The notes under the pieces are model-generated. The model was not told where the DNA came from. It worked only from the letters and a program-made list of their open reading frames with translations, and searched no databases. Both the position numbers and the translations under genes were made by a program. Positions 41,750-50,502 of a stretch of DNA of 64,000 bases are shown here, piece after piece (position 1 is the stretch's first letter; each line of letters starts with the position of its first letter). Location: positions 1-64,000 of the forward strand of contig BPIL01000011.1 of NCBI GenBank assembly GCA_026004095.1, in the 5' to 3' direction. This DNA comes from Meiothermus sp. (GTDB lineage Bacteria > Deinococcota > Deinococci > Deinococcales > Thermaceae).

Positions 41750-43731
41750 CAGAAGTAACGCCTTTATCCCTTGCAGAAACCTTTTTAAAGGCTAGGGGAC
41801 GCCTCACCCCCGCCGAGCAGGTTGCGGTGATGGACGCCTTCTTTTCCTTTGCCCAGAATCCCCGCCATCCTGGTCTCCGATTGGAAAAACTCCACAGCGG
41901 GTTCTGGTCCATTCGCGTCAACCAGGACTTGCGCGGAATCCTCTACCCCCAAGGTAAGGCCTGGATAGCGGCCTATTGCGGCCACCACGACGAGGCCTAC
42001 GACTGGGCGAACCGGCACCGGGTGGAGGTTCACCGCATAATCGGCGAGCTCCAGATTATCCGCACGGTGGAGGTGGAGGTTCCGGTGCCCGTGGAGGTGG
42101 AAGCCCCCCTGGCCCGCTACGACGAGGAGTACCTTCTCAGCCTGGGGGTGCCCCCGGACTATGTAAAGCCCCTACGCTACGCCACAGAGGACGGGATTTT
42201 GGAGCTCATGAAAGGCCTGCCTGAAACGGTTCGGGAGCGAATCTGGAGCCTCCTAGATGGGAAACCAGTGCCCCCGCCCCCCAGGATCCAGGTTCAAAGC
42301 GCGGAGGAACTCCTTTCCCATCCCCTGATCCAGCGGCAGTTCGTCCTGCTTCAGAGCCTCCAGGAGGTGCGCCAGGCCCTGCAAGGCTCCTGGGAGGCCT
42401 GGCACTTCTTCCTGCACCCCTTGCAGCGGGAGGTGGTGGGGGCCCGCTTCGGGGGTCCGGCCCGGGTGACGGGTGGGGCGGGCACGGGCAAGACCGTGGT
42501 GGCGATTCACCGCACCCGCACCCTGGCCCAGCGCTACCCCGAGGCCCGCATCCTCCTCACCACCTTCAACAAAGGCTTGGCCCAGCGGCTCAAAATCGCC
42601 CTCAAGGGGCTGGCCGGGGAGGAACTCCCCAACGTTTGGGTGGATCACCTGCACAACCTCGCTTTGCGCCTCTACGAGGAGGTTTTTGGGCAGCCGCAGA
42701 TTTGGACGGAGGAGAAATACCGCCCCGTTCTGGAAAAGCTTAGCCAGGGGCTGGCCTTCCGTCCGGACTTCGTTCTCTCCGAGTGGGAGATGGCCGATGC
42801 CTGGGGCCTGTACACCTGGGAGGACTACCGGGGCTTTTCCCGCGAGGGCCGGGGTACCCCTCTGAGCGCCCGGGAGCGCCAGGCCCTTTTCGAGGTTTTC
42901 CAGAAGGTTTGGGAGACCCTGCGTGCCCAGGGGGCCACCACCTTTAACGGGCTCTGCCACCGGGTGCGCGCCGCCCTGGAGGAAGGGCGCCTGCCCCGCT
43001 TGCGCGCGGTGGTGGCCGACGAGACCCAGGACTTCGGCCCCGCCGAGCTCATGCTCCTGCGGGCCCTGGCCGAGGAGGGGGAGGACGACCTCTTCCTCAC
43101 CCTGGACCCCGCCCAGCGGATCTACCGGGGCCCCACCTCCTGGCGGGCGCTGGGCCTCGAGGTGCAGGGGCGCTCCCGCAGGCTTCGGGTCAACTACCGC
43201 ACCACCCGGGAGATCGGGGAGCTGGCGGAGCGAACGCTTCCCTCCCAGGTGGAGGGGGAGGTGCGGGGGAGCCTGGCCCTTCTGCGGGGTTCCAGGCCGG
43301 AAATCCGCAGTTTTTCCAGAGAGGAGGCGGCCCTGGAGGAGCTTTTGCGCTGGATCCGCTGGCTTTTGGGCCAGGGCCTGGAGCCCCGTCAGATCGCCGT
43401 TCTGGCCCGGGTGCATAAGCTGGCCGAGCGGGTGGGGGAGCGCCTGCAGAAAGAAGGCCTCTCCACTCAAAGGCTGGATGAAGATGGGGCCGGGGTCTGG
43501 TACGGAACGGTGCACGGGGCCAAGGGCCTGGAGTTCCGGGCGGTGGCCCTGTTCGGGGCCAACGACGGCCTGTTCCCCTTAAGAGCCCTGCTGAACAACG
43601 CCGCCGACCCCCAGGAAAGGGCCCTGGTGGAGGAGAAGGAGCGCAGCCTGCTGTACGTGGCCCTCTCCCGGCCCCGGGAGTACCTCTGGGTGGGTTACTG
43701 GGGCGGGCCCAGCCCCTACCTGCCTTCCTAA
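41746..43731 (+). CDS. UvrD-like SF1 helicase with N-terminal RelE/ParE-like domain
   Basis: The start is GTG 41746, overlapping the BrxL-like stop (GTGA), giving 661 residues; the open frame upstream is antisense-like filler. Residues 1-95 look like a RelE/ParE toxin fold (LEKLHSGFWSIRVNQDLRGI, AWIAAYCGHHDEAYDWANRH). A long linker leads to an SF1 helicase: VTGGAGTGKTVVAIHRTRTL (K249), VVADETQDFGPAELMLLRAL, LTLDPAQRIY, LRVNYRTTREIGELAERTLP, VHGAKGLEFRAVALFGAND and YVALSRPREYLWVGY. Such fusions occur sporadically in bacteria. It should translocate 3'-5' on single strands. It ends the plus-strand cluster. Confidence 0.88.
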   Translation: MTEVTPLSLAETFLKARGRLTPAEQVAVMDAFFSFAQNPRHPGLRLEKLHSGFWSIRVNQDLRGILYPQGKAWIAAYCGHHDEAYDWANRHRVEVHRIIGELQIIRTVEVEVPVPVEVEAPLARYDEEYLLSLGVPPDYVKPLRYATEDGILELMKGLPETVRERIWSLLDGKPVPPPPRIQVQSAEELLSHPLIQRQFVLLQSLQEVRQALQGSWEAWHFFLHPLQREVVGARFGGPARVTGGAGTGKTVVAIHRTRTLAQRYPEARILLTTFNKGLAQRLKIALKGLAGEELPNVWVDHLHNLALRLYEEVFGQPQIWTEEKYRPVLEKLSQGLAFRPDFVLSEWEMADAWGLYTWEDYRGFSREGRGTPLSARERQALFEVFQKVWETLRAQGATTFNGLCHRVRAALEEGRLPRLRAVVADETQDFGPAELMLLRALAEEGEDDLFLTLDPAQRIYRGPTSWRALGLEVQGRSRRLRVNYRTTREIGELAERTLPSQVEGEVRGSLALLRGSRPEIRSFSREEAALEELLRWIRWLLGQGLEPRQIAVLARVHKLAERVGERLQKEGLSTQRLDEDGAGVWYGTVHGAKGLEFRAVALFGANDGLFPLRALLNNAADPQERALVEEKERSLLYVALSRPREYLWVGYWGGPSPYLPS

Positions 43732-46220
43732 GATATTGAGCTGGGGAAGTCCACGGGCTTCTCGGGGTAGTCGGTGGGGGAGGCTTCCTGCTCTTCCACC
43801 TGGGCCAGGCCCCTCACCCGCTCCCAGCACCCCCCGAGCAACTCCCCGAAGGAGGGGGGGCGGGGAAACTCCTCTTCGGCGGTGGTCTTCCAGAGGTGGC
43901 CCGCACCGAACCCCGGGGAAAGCACCAGCAGATCCCGGGCTCGAGTGAGGGCCACGTAGAGGAGGCGTGCCTCCTCTTCGACCTGGCCGCGCAGGTTTTC
44001 CTTTAGCAGCTCGGCGTAAAGCCCACCTGGTTTTTTGTCCAGGCGAATTCCGAGGCCCCTCGCGGGGTGGAGCAGGAGGGAGGGGCTGGGGGCTGCGGGC
44101 CTTCTCTCCAGGCCCACCAGGAAGACCACCCGCCACTCCAGGCCCTTGGCCGCGTGAACGCTGAGGAGCTGGACGGCCTCGAGGCCCCCCAGGGGCGGCC
44201 TGGGTAGCTCCAGCCGGCGGCGCACCAGGGCCCTGAGGCGATCCACCACCCCCCACAGCCCCTCGCCGCGGGCCTCCAGGCCCCTGACCAGCTCCAGGAA
44301 AGCCCTGTAATCCGCCAGGCGCCGCGCCGGCCCCGGAAGGTGGGCCAGGACGGCGGTGTACCCGGTGACAAGGTCGGCCTCCTGCAGGAGGAAGCTGGGA
44401 AGCAGGCCCCGCTTCTGGCGCAGCTCCTCCAGCACCTGCCGGGGTTCCTCCGGGCCATGTGCCTGGAGGGCCTCCCACCAGGTGGCGGCCTCCCGATCCT
44501 CGGCCAGCCGGTGCAGAACAGCGTCGGGCACGGCGAAGTAGGGGCTTCGCAGAAGGGTCAGCAGGGCCAGGTCGTCCTGGGCATCGGCCAGGAAGGCCAG
44601 GAGGGCCATCCCGTCGCGGGCCTCGGGGGTCTCCAGGAGGCTGCCCCCACCGGCCGAGACGGCCGGGATGCCCTCGGCTTCCAGGGCCCGGGTGAAGGGC
44701 TCGAGGGTGTTCCAGGTGCGGGCCAGGATGGCGATCTCGCTGGGGCGCACCGGGCCGTCGGGGAGCCCTTTTTCCAGAAGGGTGCGCACCTCCTGGGCCA
44801 CCCGGCGGGCTTCGACCTCCCGCAACTCGTCTACGTTGGACGGGGGGCTGCTAAAGAACAGGTGCCGCAGGCAGGCTTCGGGGCTGTTCCAGGCGGGGCG
44901 GGTGGGCTGTAGGGGCTGGTGCAGGGGGCCGAGGAAGCCCTCGGCCAGGCGATCCACAGCCTCCAGGAGGGGGGCCTGGGTGCGGTAGTTGGCCTCCAGC
45001 CGGACGGCCCGCCCCCCGGGCCGGGTTTTCACCTCCTCCACGAACCCCGTGAAGACCCGGTGATCCGCGTAGCGGAAGCCGTAGATGGCCTGCTTGCGAT
45101 CCCCCACCACCGCCACCGGGGCCTCCCCGAAGAGCCGCTCGAGGAGCTCCCCCTGGACGGGGTTGGTGTCCTGGTGCTCGTCCACCAGAAAGGCCCGCCA
45201 GCGTGCCCGGTAGGCCTCCAGCACCGGGGGGTGCTCCAGGGCCCGCAGGGCGTGCACCTCGAGGTCGGCGAAGTTCAGGACGCCGTCCTCCCGCTTGCGC
45301 CTCTGGAGAAAATTCCGCACCCCCTGAAAAGCCTCCGCCAGGAGGTGGCGGTGCTTCAACAGGAATAGATCCCCCGAGCCCGTTTCGGGCAGGAAAAGGG
45401 CTGCCTGCCGGGCCTTATCCTTCAGCTCGCGAAGGAACTCCCTGGCCTCGAGGGCCTGGGGCTGCCTGATGAAGCGGATTTTTTCCAGAGATTCACGGGC
45501 CGCCTGGGGGTCGTGCTCGGCCACCGCGGCCGCCTCCAGGAGTTTGGATACCGCATTGTAGAGGTTGGCCAGATCGCGGGGGTGGTGGCGGGACGTCATC
45601 TCTCGCAGCGCCCCCTCCATCTCCTCGGCCAGGCGGCCCACCCGACGGGCCCACTCGGCCCGGCCCTGGCGGAACGCCTGCTCCAGGGCCTCCTGTCCCC
45701 CGGCCAGGCGGTGCTCCAGGGTGCGGAAAGCCTGTTCGGCCTCCAGGGGCTGGCGCAGGAGGGCCAGGAGGGCCTCCTCCAGAAGGTCGTAGGGAAGAAG
45801 TCGCTGGAGCTCCGGGGGCACCCCCTCCAGGGCCTCGTCCAGGTGCTCGGAGAGCCAGAGGGCGCTCTCCACCTCGTCCAGAATGCGGAAGGCCGGATGA
45901 ACCCCGGCTTCCTCGGGGTACTCCTGGCAGATGCGGGCTGCCAGGCTGTGCAGGGTGCCGATGGGGGCGGCCTCCACCTCGTACACCCGCTCGGGCGCTA
46001 CCTGGCCCTGGAGCACCCGGCGCACCCGGGCCCGGAGTTCCCGGGCGGCCTTCTCGGTAAAGGTCACGGCCACGATCTCCAGGGGGGAGAAGCCCTTGCG
46101 CTCCACCAGCCAGAGGTAGCGGTGGGCCATGAGGTGGGTTTTGCCCGTTCCGGCCCCGGCCTCCACCGCCACGGGGCCGTCGTGCTCCACCGCTGCTCGC
46201 TGTTCCGGGTTCAGGCTCAT
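43728..46220 (-). CDS. AddA/UvrD-like SF1 helicase
   Basis: The start is ATG 46220 (MSLNPEQRAAVEHDGPVAVE) behind GAGGTG, giving 830 residues; the frame extends to 46328. Motifs are VEAGAGTGKTHLMAHR (K27), VAVTFTEKAARELRARVRRV, FLVDEHQDTNPVQGELLERL, VVGDRKQAIYGFR, LEANYRTQAPLLEAVDRLAE, LLSVHAAKGLEWRVVFLVGL and LLYVALTRARDLLVLS. The architecture is like the helicase part of AddA/RecB without the C-terminal RecB-type nuclease. It converges on the plus-strand helicase with a 4-bp overlap of the stop ends. It may serve DNA processing for the same locus or be an independent repair gene. Confidence 0.9.
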   Translation of the reverse strand: MSLNPEQRAAVEHDGPVAVEAGAGTGKTHLMAHRYLWLVERKGFSPLEIVAVTFTEKAARELRARVRRVLQGQVAPERVYEVEAAPIGTLHSLAARICQEYPEEAGVHPAFRILDEVESALWLSEHLDEALEGVPPELQRLLPYDLLEEALLALLRQPLEAEQAFRTLEHRLAGGQEALEQAFRQGRAEWARRVGRLAEEMEGALREMTSRHHPRDLANLYNAVSKLLEAAAVAEHDPQAARESLEKIRFIRQPQALEAREFLRELKDKARQAALFLPETGSGDLFLLKHRHLLAEAFQGVRNFLQRRKREDGVLNFADLEVHALRALEHPPVLEAYRARWRAFLVDEHQDTNPVQGELLERLFGEAPVAVVGDRKQAIYGFRYADHRVFTGFVEEVKTRPGGRAVRLEANYRTQAPLLEAVDRLAEGFLGPLHQPLQPTRPAWNSPEACLRHLFFSSPPSNVDELREVEARRVAQEVRTLLEKGLPDGPVRPSEIAILARTWNTLEPFTRALEAEGIPAVSAGGGSLLETPEARDGMALLAFLADAQDDLALLTLLRSPYFAVPDAVLHRLAEDREAATWWEALQAHGPEEPRQVLEELRQKRGLLPSFLLQEADLVTGYTAVLAHLPGPARRLADYRAFLELVRGLEARGEGLWGVVDRLRALVRRRLELPRPPLGGLEAVQLLSVHAAKGLEWRVVFLVGLERRPAAPSPSLLLHPARGLGIRLDKKPGGLYAELLKENLRGQVEEEARLLYVALTRARDLLVLSPGFGAGHLWKTTAEEEFPRPPSFGELLGGCWERVRGLAQVEEQEASPTDYPEKPVDFPSSIS

Positions 46221-46497
46221 ACCTGGCGACCGCACCTCGAATTGAACGTTGAGACTGCCAGGCAGGCGGCCCGGTTCTTGCGCTGCGCCGCTCGCGCGGT
46301 GTTCTCCTTGTGGCGGCGGTACCGGCAACCGGCAGCGACAGGGAGCAAGGACGTCTGGCGTGCCCGGAGCCAGGGGGCGTGGGGAAGGGGGCCGTCAATG
46401 CGTAGAAAAAGAAAGGGCTTCACCTTGTAGCCCCAGGGTAGGCCAAGGCGGGCGACAGGTCAACACATCCGGGATGCCGTGGGGCCCTGCGCCCGGG
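46221..46497. other. Intergenic stretch without recognisable gene
   Basis: No frame here has gene-like composition or homology that I can see, and no clear promoter stands out. GCGCTGCGCCGCTCGCGCGG (about 46277) can fold into GC-rich stems. It separates the AddA-like helicase gene start from the end of the MhqD-like gene. Confidence 0.4.
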
Positions 46498-47121
46498 TCA
46501 GCCATCCAGGTGCCGGGCCAGCCACTCCCTGGCCGCCTCGAGCTCCTCTGAATGCAGCTCGTGACCGGCCTCCTGCCAGCGCAGCTCGACCTCGGCGCCG
46601 GCGCGCTCGAGCCAGCCTGCCAGGGCCTCGACCCGCTCAACAGGAGCCCAGGGGTCGCGACGGCCCGCGGCCAGGAAGGCAGCCTTGCCAGAGAGGTTGG
46701 GCGGGGCGGGGGGCTCGAGGGGCAGCACCGGGCGCAGCAGCACCCCCCCGGCCAGCAGATGGGGGTGCAGGAGCATCAGCGCGGCGGCCATATTGGCCCC
46801 GTTGGAGTAGCCCAGGGCATACACCCGGCCTGCATCAAAGCCGTGGTGCGCGGCGGCTTCCTCCACGAAGCGGGCCAGGTCGGCGGCCTGGGCCCGAAGG
46901 TCGGCCTCGTCGAACACCCCCATCGCCAGTCGCCGGAAGAAGCGCGGGGCGCCGTTCTCGAGCACCTTCCCACGCGGCGAGAGCAGGTTGGCAGCCGGGG
47001 CCAGCCGGCGGGCCAGCCCGATCAGGCTGTGCTCGTCGCCCCCGGTGCCGTGCAGCAAGAGCAGGGTGGTCTTTGCGCGGCCGGGCTCGTAGCGGTGAAT
47101 GAAGCCCAGCTCGGCGCTCAT
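46498..47121 (-). CDS. Alpha/beta-hydrolase, MhqD-like carboxylesterase
   Basis: A 207-residue protein starting MSAELGFIHRYEPGRAKTTL. LLLLHGTGGDEHSLIGLARR is the oxyanion/HG motif, VYALGYSNGANMAAALM the nucleophile elbow (G-Y-S-N-G), FLAAGRRDPWAPVERVEAL the Asp loop, and EAGHELHSEE the catalytic His. These match the phospholipase/carboxylesterase family that includes MhqD, which accompanies MhqO in quinone-stress operons. Its start overlaps the dioxygenase stop by four bases (ATGA). It probably cleaves ring-opened or ester products. Confidence 0.88.
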   Translation of the reverse strand: MSAELGFIHRYEPGRAKTTLLLLHGTGGDEHSLIGLARRLAPAANLLSPRGKVLENGAPRFFRRLAMGVFDEADLRAQAADLARFVEEAAAHHGFDAGRVYALGYSNGANMAAALMLLHPHLLAGGVLLRPVLPLEPPAPPNLSGKAAFLAAGRRDPWAPVERVEALAGWLERAGAEVELRWQEAGHELHSEELEAAREWLARHLDG

Positions 47122-48071
47122 GACCACACCTCGGGCGTGGGCGGGCGTAGCTCGGGTAGGGCGGCCTCGATGCGGGGGCGCGCCGGCTCGAGCCATGGCG
47201 GGAGCACCAGCCGCTCGCCCAGATGGGCGGGGTCTTCGTCCACCGCGAAACCGGGGCCGTCGGTAGCCAGCTCGAAGAGCGCGCCACCCGGCTCGTTGAA
47301 GTAAACCGACTTGAACCAGAAGCGGTCGATCTGCGGCGTGGCCCGCATACCGGCGGCCTCGATGCGCGCCCGTACCGCCATCTCGTGGGGGGTGTCCTCC
47401 ACCCGCCAGGCCAGGTGGTGGATGCTGCCCCGACCCCAGCGGCCCTGGGGCAGGTTGGGCAGCTCCTTGATGTCGAGGAAGTTGCCCGAGCCGCCCCCGT
47501 TCACCACGAAGCGGTTCCAGCCTTTCTCGTGGCCTGCGCTCACAAAGCCCAGGGCCTGGCTCAGGAACTGCGCGGTGGGGTAGAGTTCACGCTCCCACAG
47601 CCGTGCACCGTGCAGGCCCATGATCTGTTTGTCCTCGGGGACACTGCTCCCCTCCCAGGGGGTGAAGGGGCGGGGGCCGGTTTCTACCAGGGCGACCTCG
47701 AGGCCGTCGGGATCCTGAAAAGGCAGGGCCCGCTCTCCAAAGCGCACCTCTATTTCCCCCAACCTGACCCCGTAGTGTTGCAGCCGCCTGGCCCAGTATT
47801 CCAGGCTGCCTTGCGGCACCGCAAGCTGCACCTCAACGGCCATGCCTGTCCCTTTGCGCGGGGCGGCCAGGTTCTCCCAGGGGAAGAAGGTGAGGTCGGT
47901 GCCGGGGCGGCCTTCGGCGTCGGCATAAAAGAGGTGATAGGTGCTGGGGTCGTCCTGATTAACGCTCCTCTTCACCAGCCGCATTCCCAGAATTCCGGCG
48001 TAAAAGTCCAGGTTGCGCTGGGCTTGAGTAGCCATGGCGGTAACATGGTGAAGACCGTTCACCCCGCTCAT
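47118..48071 (-). CDS. Ring-cleaving dioxygenase, MhqO-like (VOC family)
   Basis: A 317-residue protein made of two vicinal-oxygen-chelate modules. LHHVTAMATQAQRNLDFYAG (residues 7-26) carries the first metal His, and SIHHLAWRVEDTPHEMAVRA carries another. YFNEPGGALFELATDGPGFA ends in the metal Glu. This is the glyoxalase/bleomycin-resistance-like dioxygenase of the MhqO/MhqA type, which detoxifies hydroquinones. It lies between a 30-residue leader gene and the MhqD-like hydrolase, with overlapping stop and start codons. Regulation by a palindrome-binding repressor is suggested at 48185-48198. Confidence 0.9.
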   Translation of the reverse strand: MSGVNGLHHVTAMATQAQRNLDFYAGILGMRLVKRSVNQDDPSTYHLFYADAEGRPGTDLTFFPWENLAAPRKGTGMAVEVQLAVPQGSLEYWARRLQHYGVRLGEIEVRFGERALPFQDPDGLEVALVETGPRPFTPWEGSSVPEDKQIMGLHGARLWERELYPTAQFLSQALGFVSAGHEKGWNRFVVNGGGSGNFLDIKELPNLPQGRWGRGSIHHLAWRVEDTPHEMAVRARIEAAGMRATPQIDRFWFKSVYFNEPGGALFELATDGPGFAVDEDPAHLGERLVLPPWLEPARPRIEAALPELRPPTPEVWS

Positions 48072-48160
48072 GCCCCTACCCCCATTTGCGGTTGGGAGGT
48101 TTTAGAAAGGATTGATTGGGTGCGACCAATCTCGTGGTGAGTTGCGTTGATGTTTTTCAT
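48068..48160 (-). CDS. 30-residue leader peptide translationally coupled to the dioxygenase
   Basis: TTAGGAG lies eight bases before an ATG at 48160, opening a 30-codon frame: MKNINATHHEIGRTQSILSK then TSQPQMGVGA. Its TGA overlaps the dioxygenase ATG (ATGA). The good ribosome site and exact overlap argue that it is translated and couples expression of the downstream gene, which has no separate ribosome site of its own. It is hydrophilic, with adjacent His residues and no membrane segment. Confidence 0.6.
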   Translation of the reverse strand: MKNINATHHEIGRTQSILSKTSQPQMGVGA

Positions 48161-48184
48161 GCAGCATCTCCTAATAAGCAATTT

Positions 48185-48230
48185 TGCTAATATTAGCATA
48201 GTACTATATAAAATCAAGTGTACCAGTCAA
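48185..48230 (-). promoter_or_regulatory. Promoter and palindromic operator of the dioxygenase operon
   Basis: On the minus strand TTGACT (48225-48230) and TATAGT (48203-48208) are 16 bases apart. Just downstream, TGCTAATATTAGCA (48185-48198) is a perfect 14-bp palindrome positioned at the transcription start. MhqO-type operons are controlled by MarR-family repressors binding such palindromes. No regulator gene is adjacent, so it would act from elsewhere. Confidence 0.6.
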
Positions 48231-48361
48231 CAGAACGAAACGGGGGCATGAGGGCGTAGAGTAGACATTTTTTTCACGTAGATAGTATTGTGAAAAATAA
48301 CACAAATGTCATCAGCAGGTGGGGGAAAGGAAGACCGGTCAGCCGCGGGGATCAGACACCG

Positions 48362-48600
48362 ACCCCCCGTGCTGAAGCTCTGGCAGGGCGGACCACCGGA
48401 AAGTAGGTCTACGTCGCCCACGCGTAGGGGCGGCCCAAGAGGTCTCGACTCGAGACGGATTGGACATCACAGGGGCGGGCGAAGAAGGAAAGTTCCGGGC
48501 GGTTCTGCACCACCGTCCTGGCAGCCACCGGGACGAGCTCGACAAAGGCGGCCGTCGTGAACCCTGCCCACTCTTCCCTTAAGCCTTGTTGTCCTACCAA
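48362..48600 (-). pseudogene. Relic of a C5 cytosine DNA methyltransferase
   Basis: The minus strand reads WAGFTTAAFVELVPVAARTV then VQNRPELSFFARPCDVQ in one frame (48409-48600). It continues in another frame as GDVDLLSGGPPCQSFSTGG (48421 down to 48362). The second block is motif IV of C5 methylases (PCQ with the catalytic Cys), and the first resembles motifs II-III. A frameshift near 48415 and loss of everything beyond motif IV show that this is a dead fragment, perhaps left from a restriction-modification system. Confidence 0.7.
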
Positions 48601-48647
48601 AAACCGCTACGCAGTTCCCGGCCTTCACTTTTAGGCTATGAAGGGGT

Positions 48648-50448
48648 ATGTCAAACTCAACCGCTGCGCTGGTCATCTACCGCCAAAAACCTGCCCTGGC
48701 CTGGGAGAAGGAAGGGCGGCTGGAACTCCTCCTCTCCACCGGGGAGCGGGTGAAGGTGCGCCCCAAAGACGTCCTCCTCCTCCACCCGGGGCCCGCAAGC
48801 CTGGACCTGAGGGTCCCTGAGGGGGAGGAGGAGGCGGCCTGGGAGCTCTTAAAGGGGGAGCGGGTCTCCCTAAAGGAGCTCGCCGAGCTCGTCTACGGGG
48901 CCTACACCCCCGAGGCGGCCTACGGGGCCTACCTCCTCGCCCAGAAGGGGGAGCGCTTCGTGCTGGAAGGGGAGGGAGTTAGGGCCCGCACGGAGGAGGA
49001 GCTTTTGGCCCTCCTCCGGGCGCGGGAGGAAAGGGAGGCCCGGGAGCGGGCCTTCCGGGAAGGGGTGGCGCGGCTTAAGGAGGGCACCCCTGCCCCCGAG
49101 GACCGTCCCCTCCTCCAGGAGGTGGAGGCCTTGGCCTTAGGGGAAAGGAAGGAAAGCCTCGTCCTCCGTGCCCTGGGCCTTTCCGAGACCCCTGAGGCCG
49201 CCCACGGCCTCCTCCTCCGCCTCGGGGTCTGGCGGCGGGAAAACCCCCACCCGAGGCGGCTTGGCCTCCCCCTAAGCCCCCCGGGCCTCCCGGTTCCCCC
49301 CCCTGCCCGAGGAGGAGCGGGCCGACCTCACCCACCTCCCCGCCTTCGCCATCGACGACGAGGGGAGCCAGGACCCGGACGACGCGGTGTGGGCGGAAAG
49401 GGTGGGGGAGGGGTTCCGGCTTTACGTGCACGTGGCGGACGTGGCCGCCCTGGTGGCCCCGGGTAGCTCCCTGGACGAGGAGGCCCGCCGCCGGGGGGCG
49501 AACCTGTACCTCCCCGAGGGCACGGTACCCATGCTCCCCGAGGGGGTGACCCAGGCCCTGGGCTTGGGGTTGCAGGACCTCTCGCCCGCCCTCACCTTTG
49601 AGCTCTTGGTTTCCGAGGAGGGGGAGCTTCTGGAGGAAAGGGTCTACCCGAGCTGGGTGCGCGTTGCCCGCCTCGCCTACCGGGAGGCCCTGGAAGTGGA
49701 GGGCTTGGAGGCCCTGAAGGCCCTTTCGGAGGCCTTCCGGCGGCGGCGCCTGGCGCAGGGGGCCGTGGACCTCGCCCTGCCCGAGGTGAAGGTGCGGGTG
49801 GAAGGGGAAGCCATCCGGATCATCCCTCTCCCCCCCTACGAGAGCCGAATATGGGTGCGGGAGGCCATGCTCCTCGCGGGCTACGCCGCGGCCCACCTAG
49901 CCCTCCGGGAAGGGCTTCCCTTCCCCTTCGCCACCCAGGAGGCCCCCATCAGGCGGGTGGAGGGGGAGGGCCTGAGCGCCCTTTGGGAGCAGCGGAAGGC
50001 CCTGAAACGGGCCCAGCTCAAGGCGGTGCCCGCCCCCCACAGGGGCCTAGGCCTCCCCCTCTACGCCCAGGTGACGAGCCCCTTGAGGCGCTACCTGGAC
50101 CTGGTGGCCCACCAGCAGCTTCGGGCCTGGCTCAAGGGGGAAAGGTCCCTTGCCCAAGGGGAGATCCTGGAGCGGGTGGGGGCGGCGGAGGCGGTGGCCG
50201 ACCTGGTGCGGGAGGCCGAGAGGAAGAGCAAGCTCCACTGGACCCTCCTCTACCTCCAGGAGAGGGGCTACGAGGGCCCCGGGGTCCTGGTGGAGCGCAA
50301 GGGCGGGCAGGGGGTCTTCCTCCTCCCCGAGCTCGGCCTCACCGCCCAGGTGGCCCTGCCCGCCCCCCTTCCCCTGGACGCGGAGGCCCGCCTCCGCTTC
50401 CTGGAGGCGAACCTTACGGCCCTCGAGGTCCGCTTCGCCCTCCTTTAG
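48648..50448 (+). pseudogene. RNase II/R-family exoribonuclease, frameshifted at a C run
   Basis: Frame 1 (48648 to about 49295) encodes the N-terminal region (LVIYRQKPALAWEKEGRLEL, RVKVRPKDVLLLHPG). Frame 2 (about 49297-50448) continues with LPEEERADLTHLPAFAIDDE and DPDDAVWAE (the Asp cluster of the RNB active site), then FRLYVHVADVAALVAPGS, ANLYLPEGTVPML and YAQVTSPLRRYLDLVAHQQL. The switch falls in eight C at 49296-49303; seven C would restore one frame of about 600 codons. No S1 domain is evident at the end. It could be a true mutation, a sequencing artefact or a slippage site. Codon use is Thermus-like. Confidence 0.75.
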
Positions 50449-50502
50449 TCAGGGCCCCTTGATGTCGGGGTGACCAGATGCTCGAGCCAGCCCAGCCGCC
50501 CA

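Noticed and set aside
40154-43731. A BREX locus
   Set aside because: Only the BrxL-like ATPase is present; no PglZ, BrxC, BrxB or methylase gene is found in the window.
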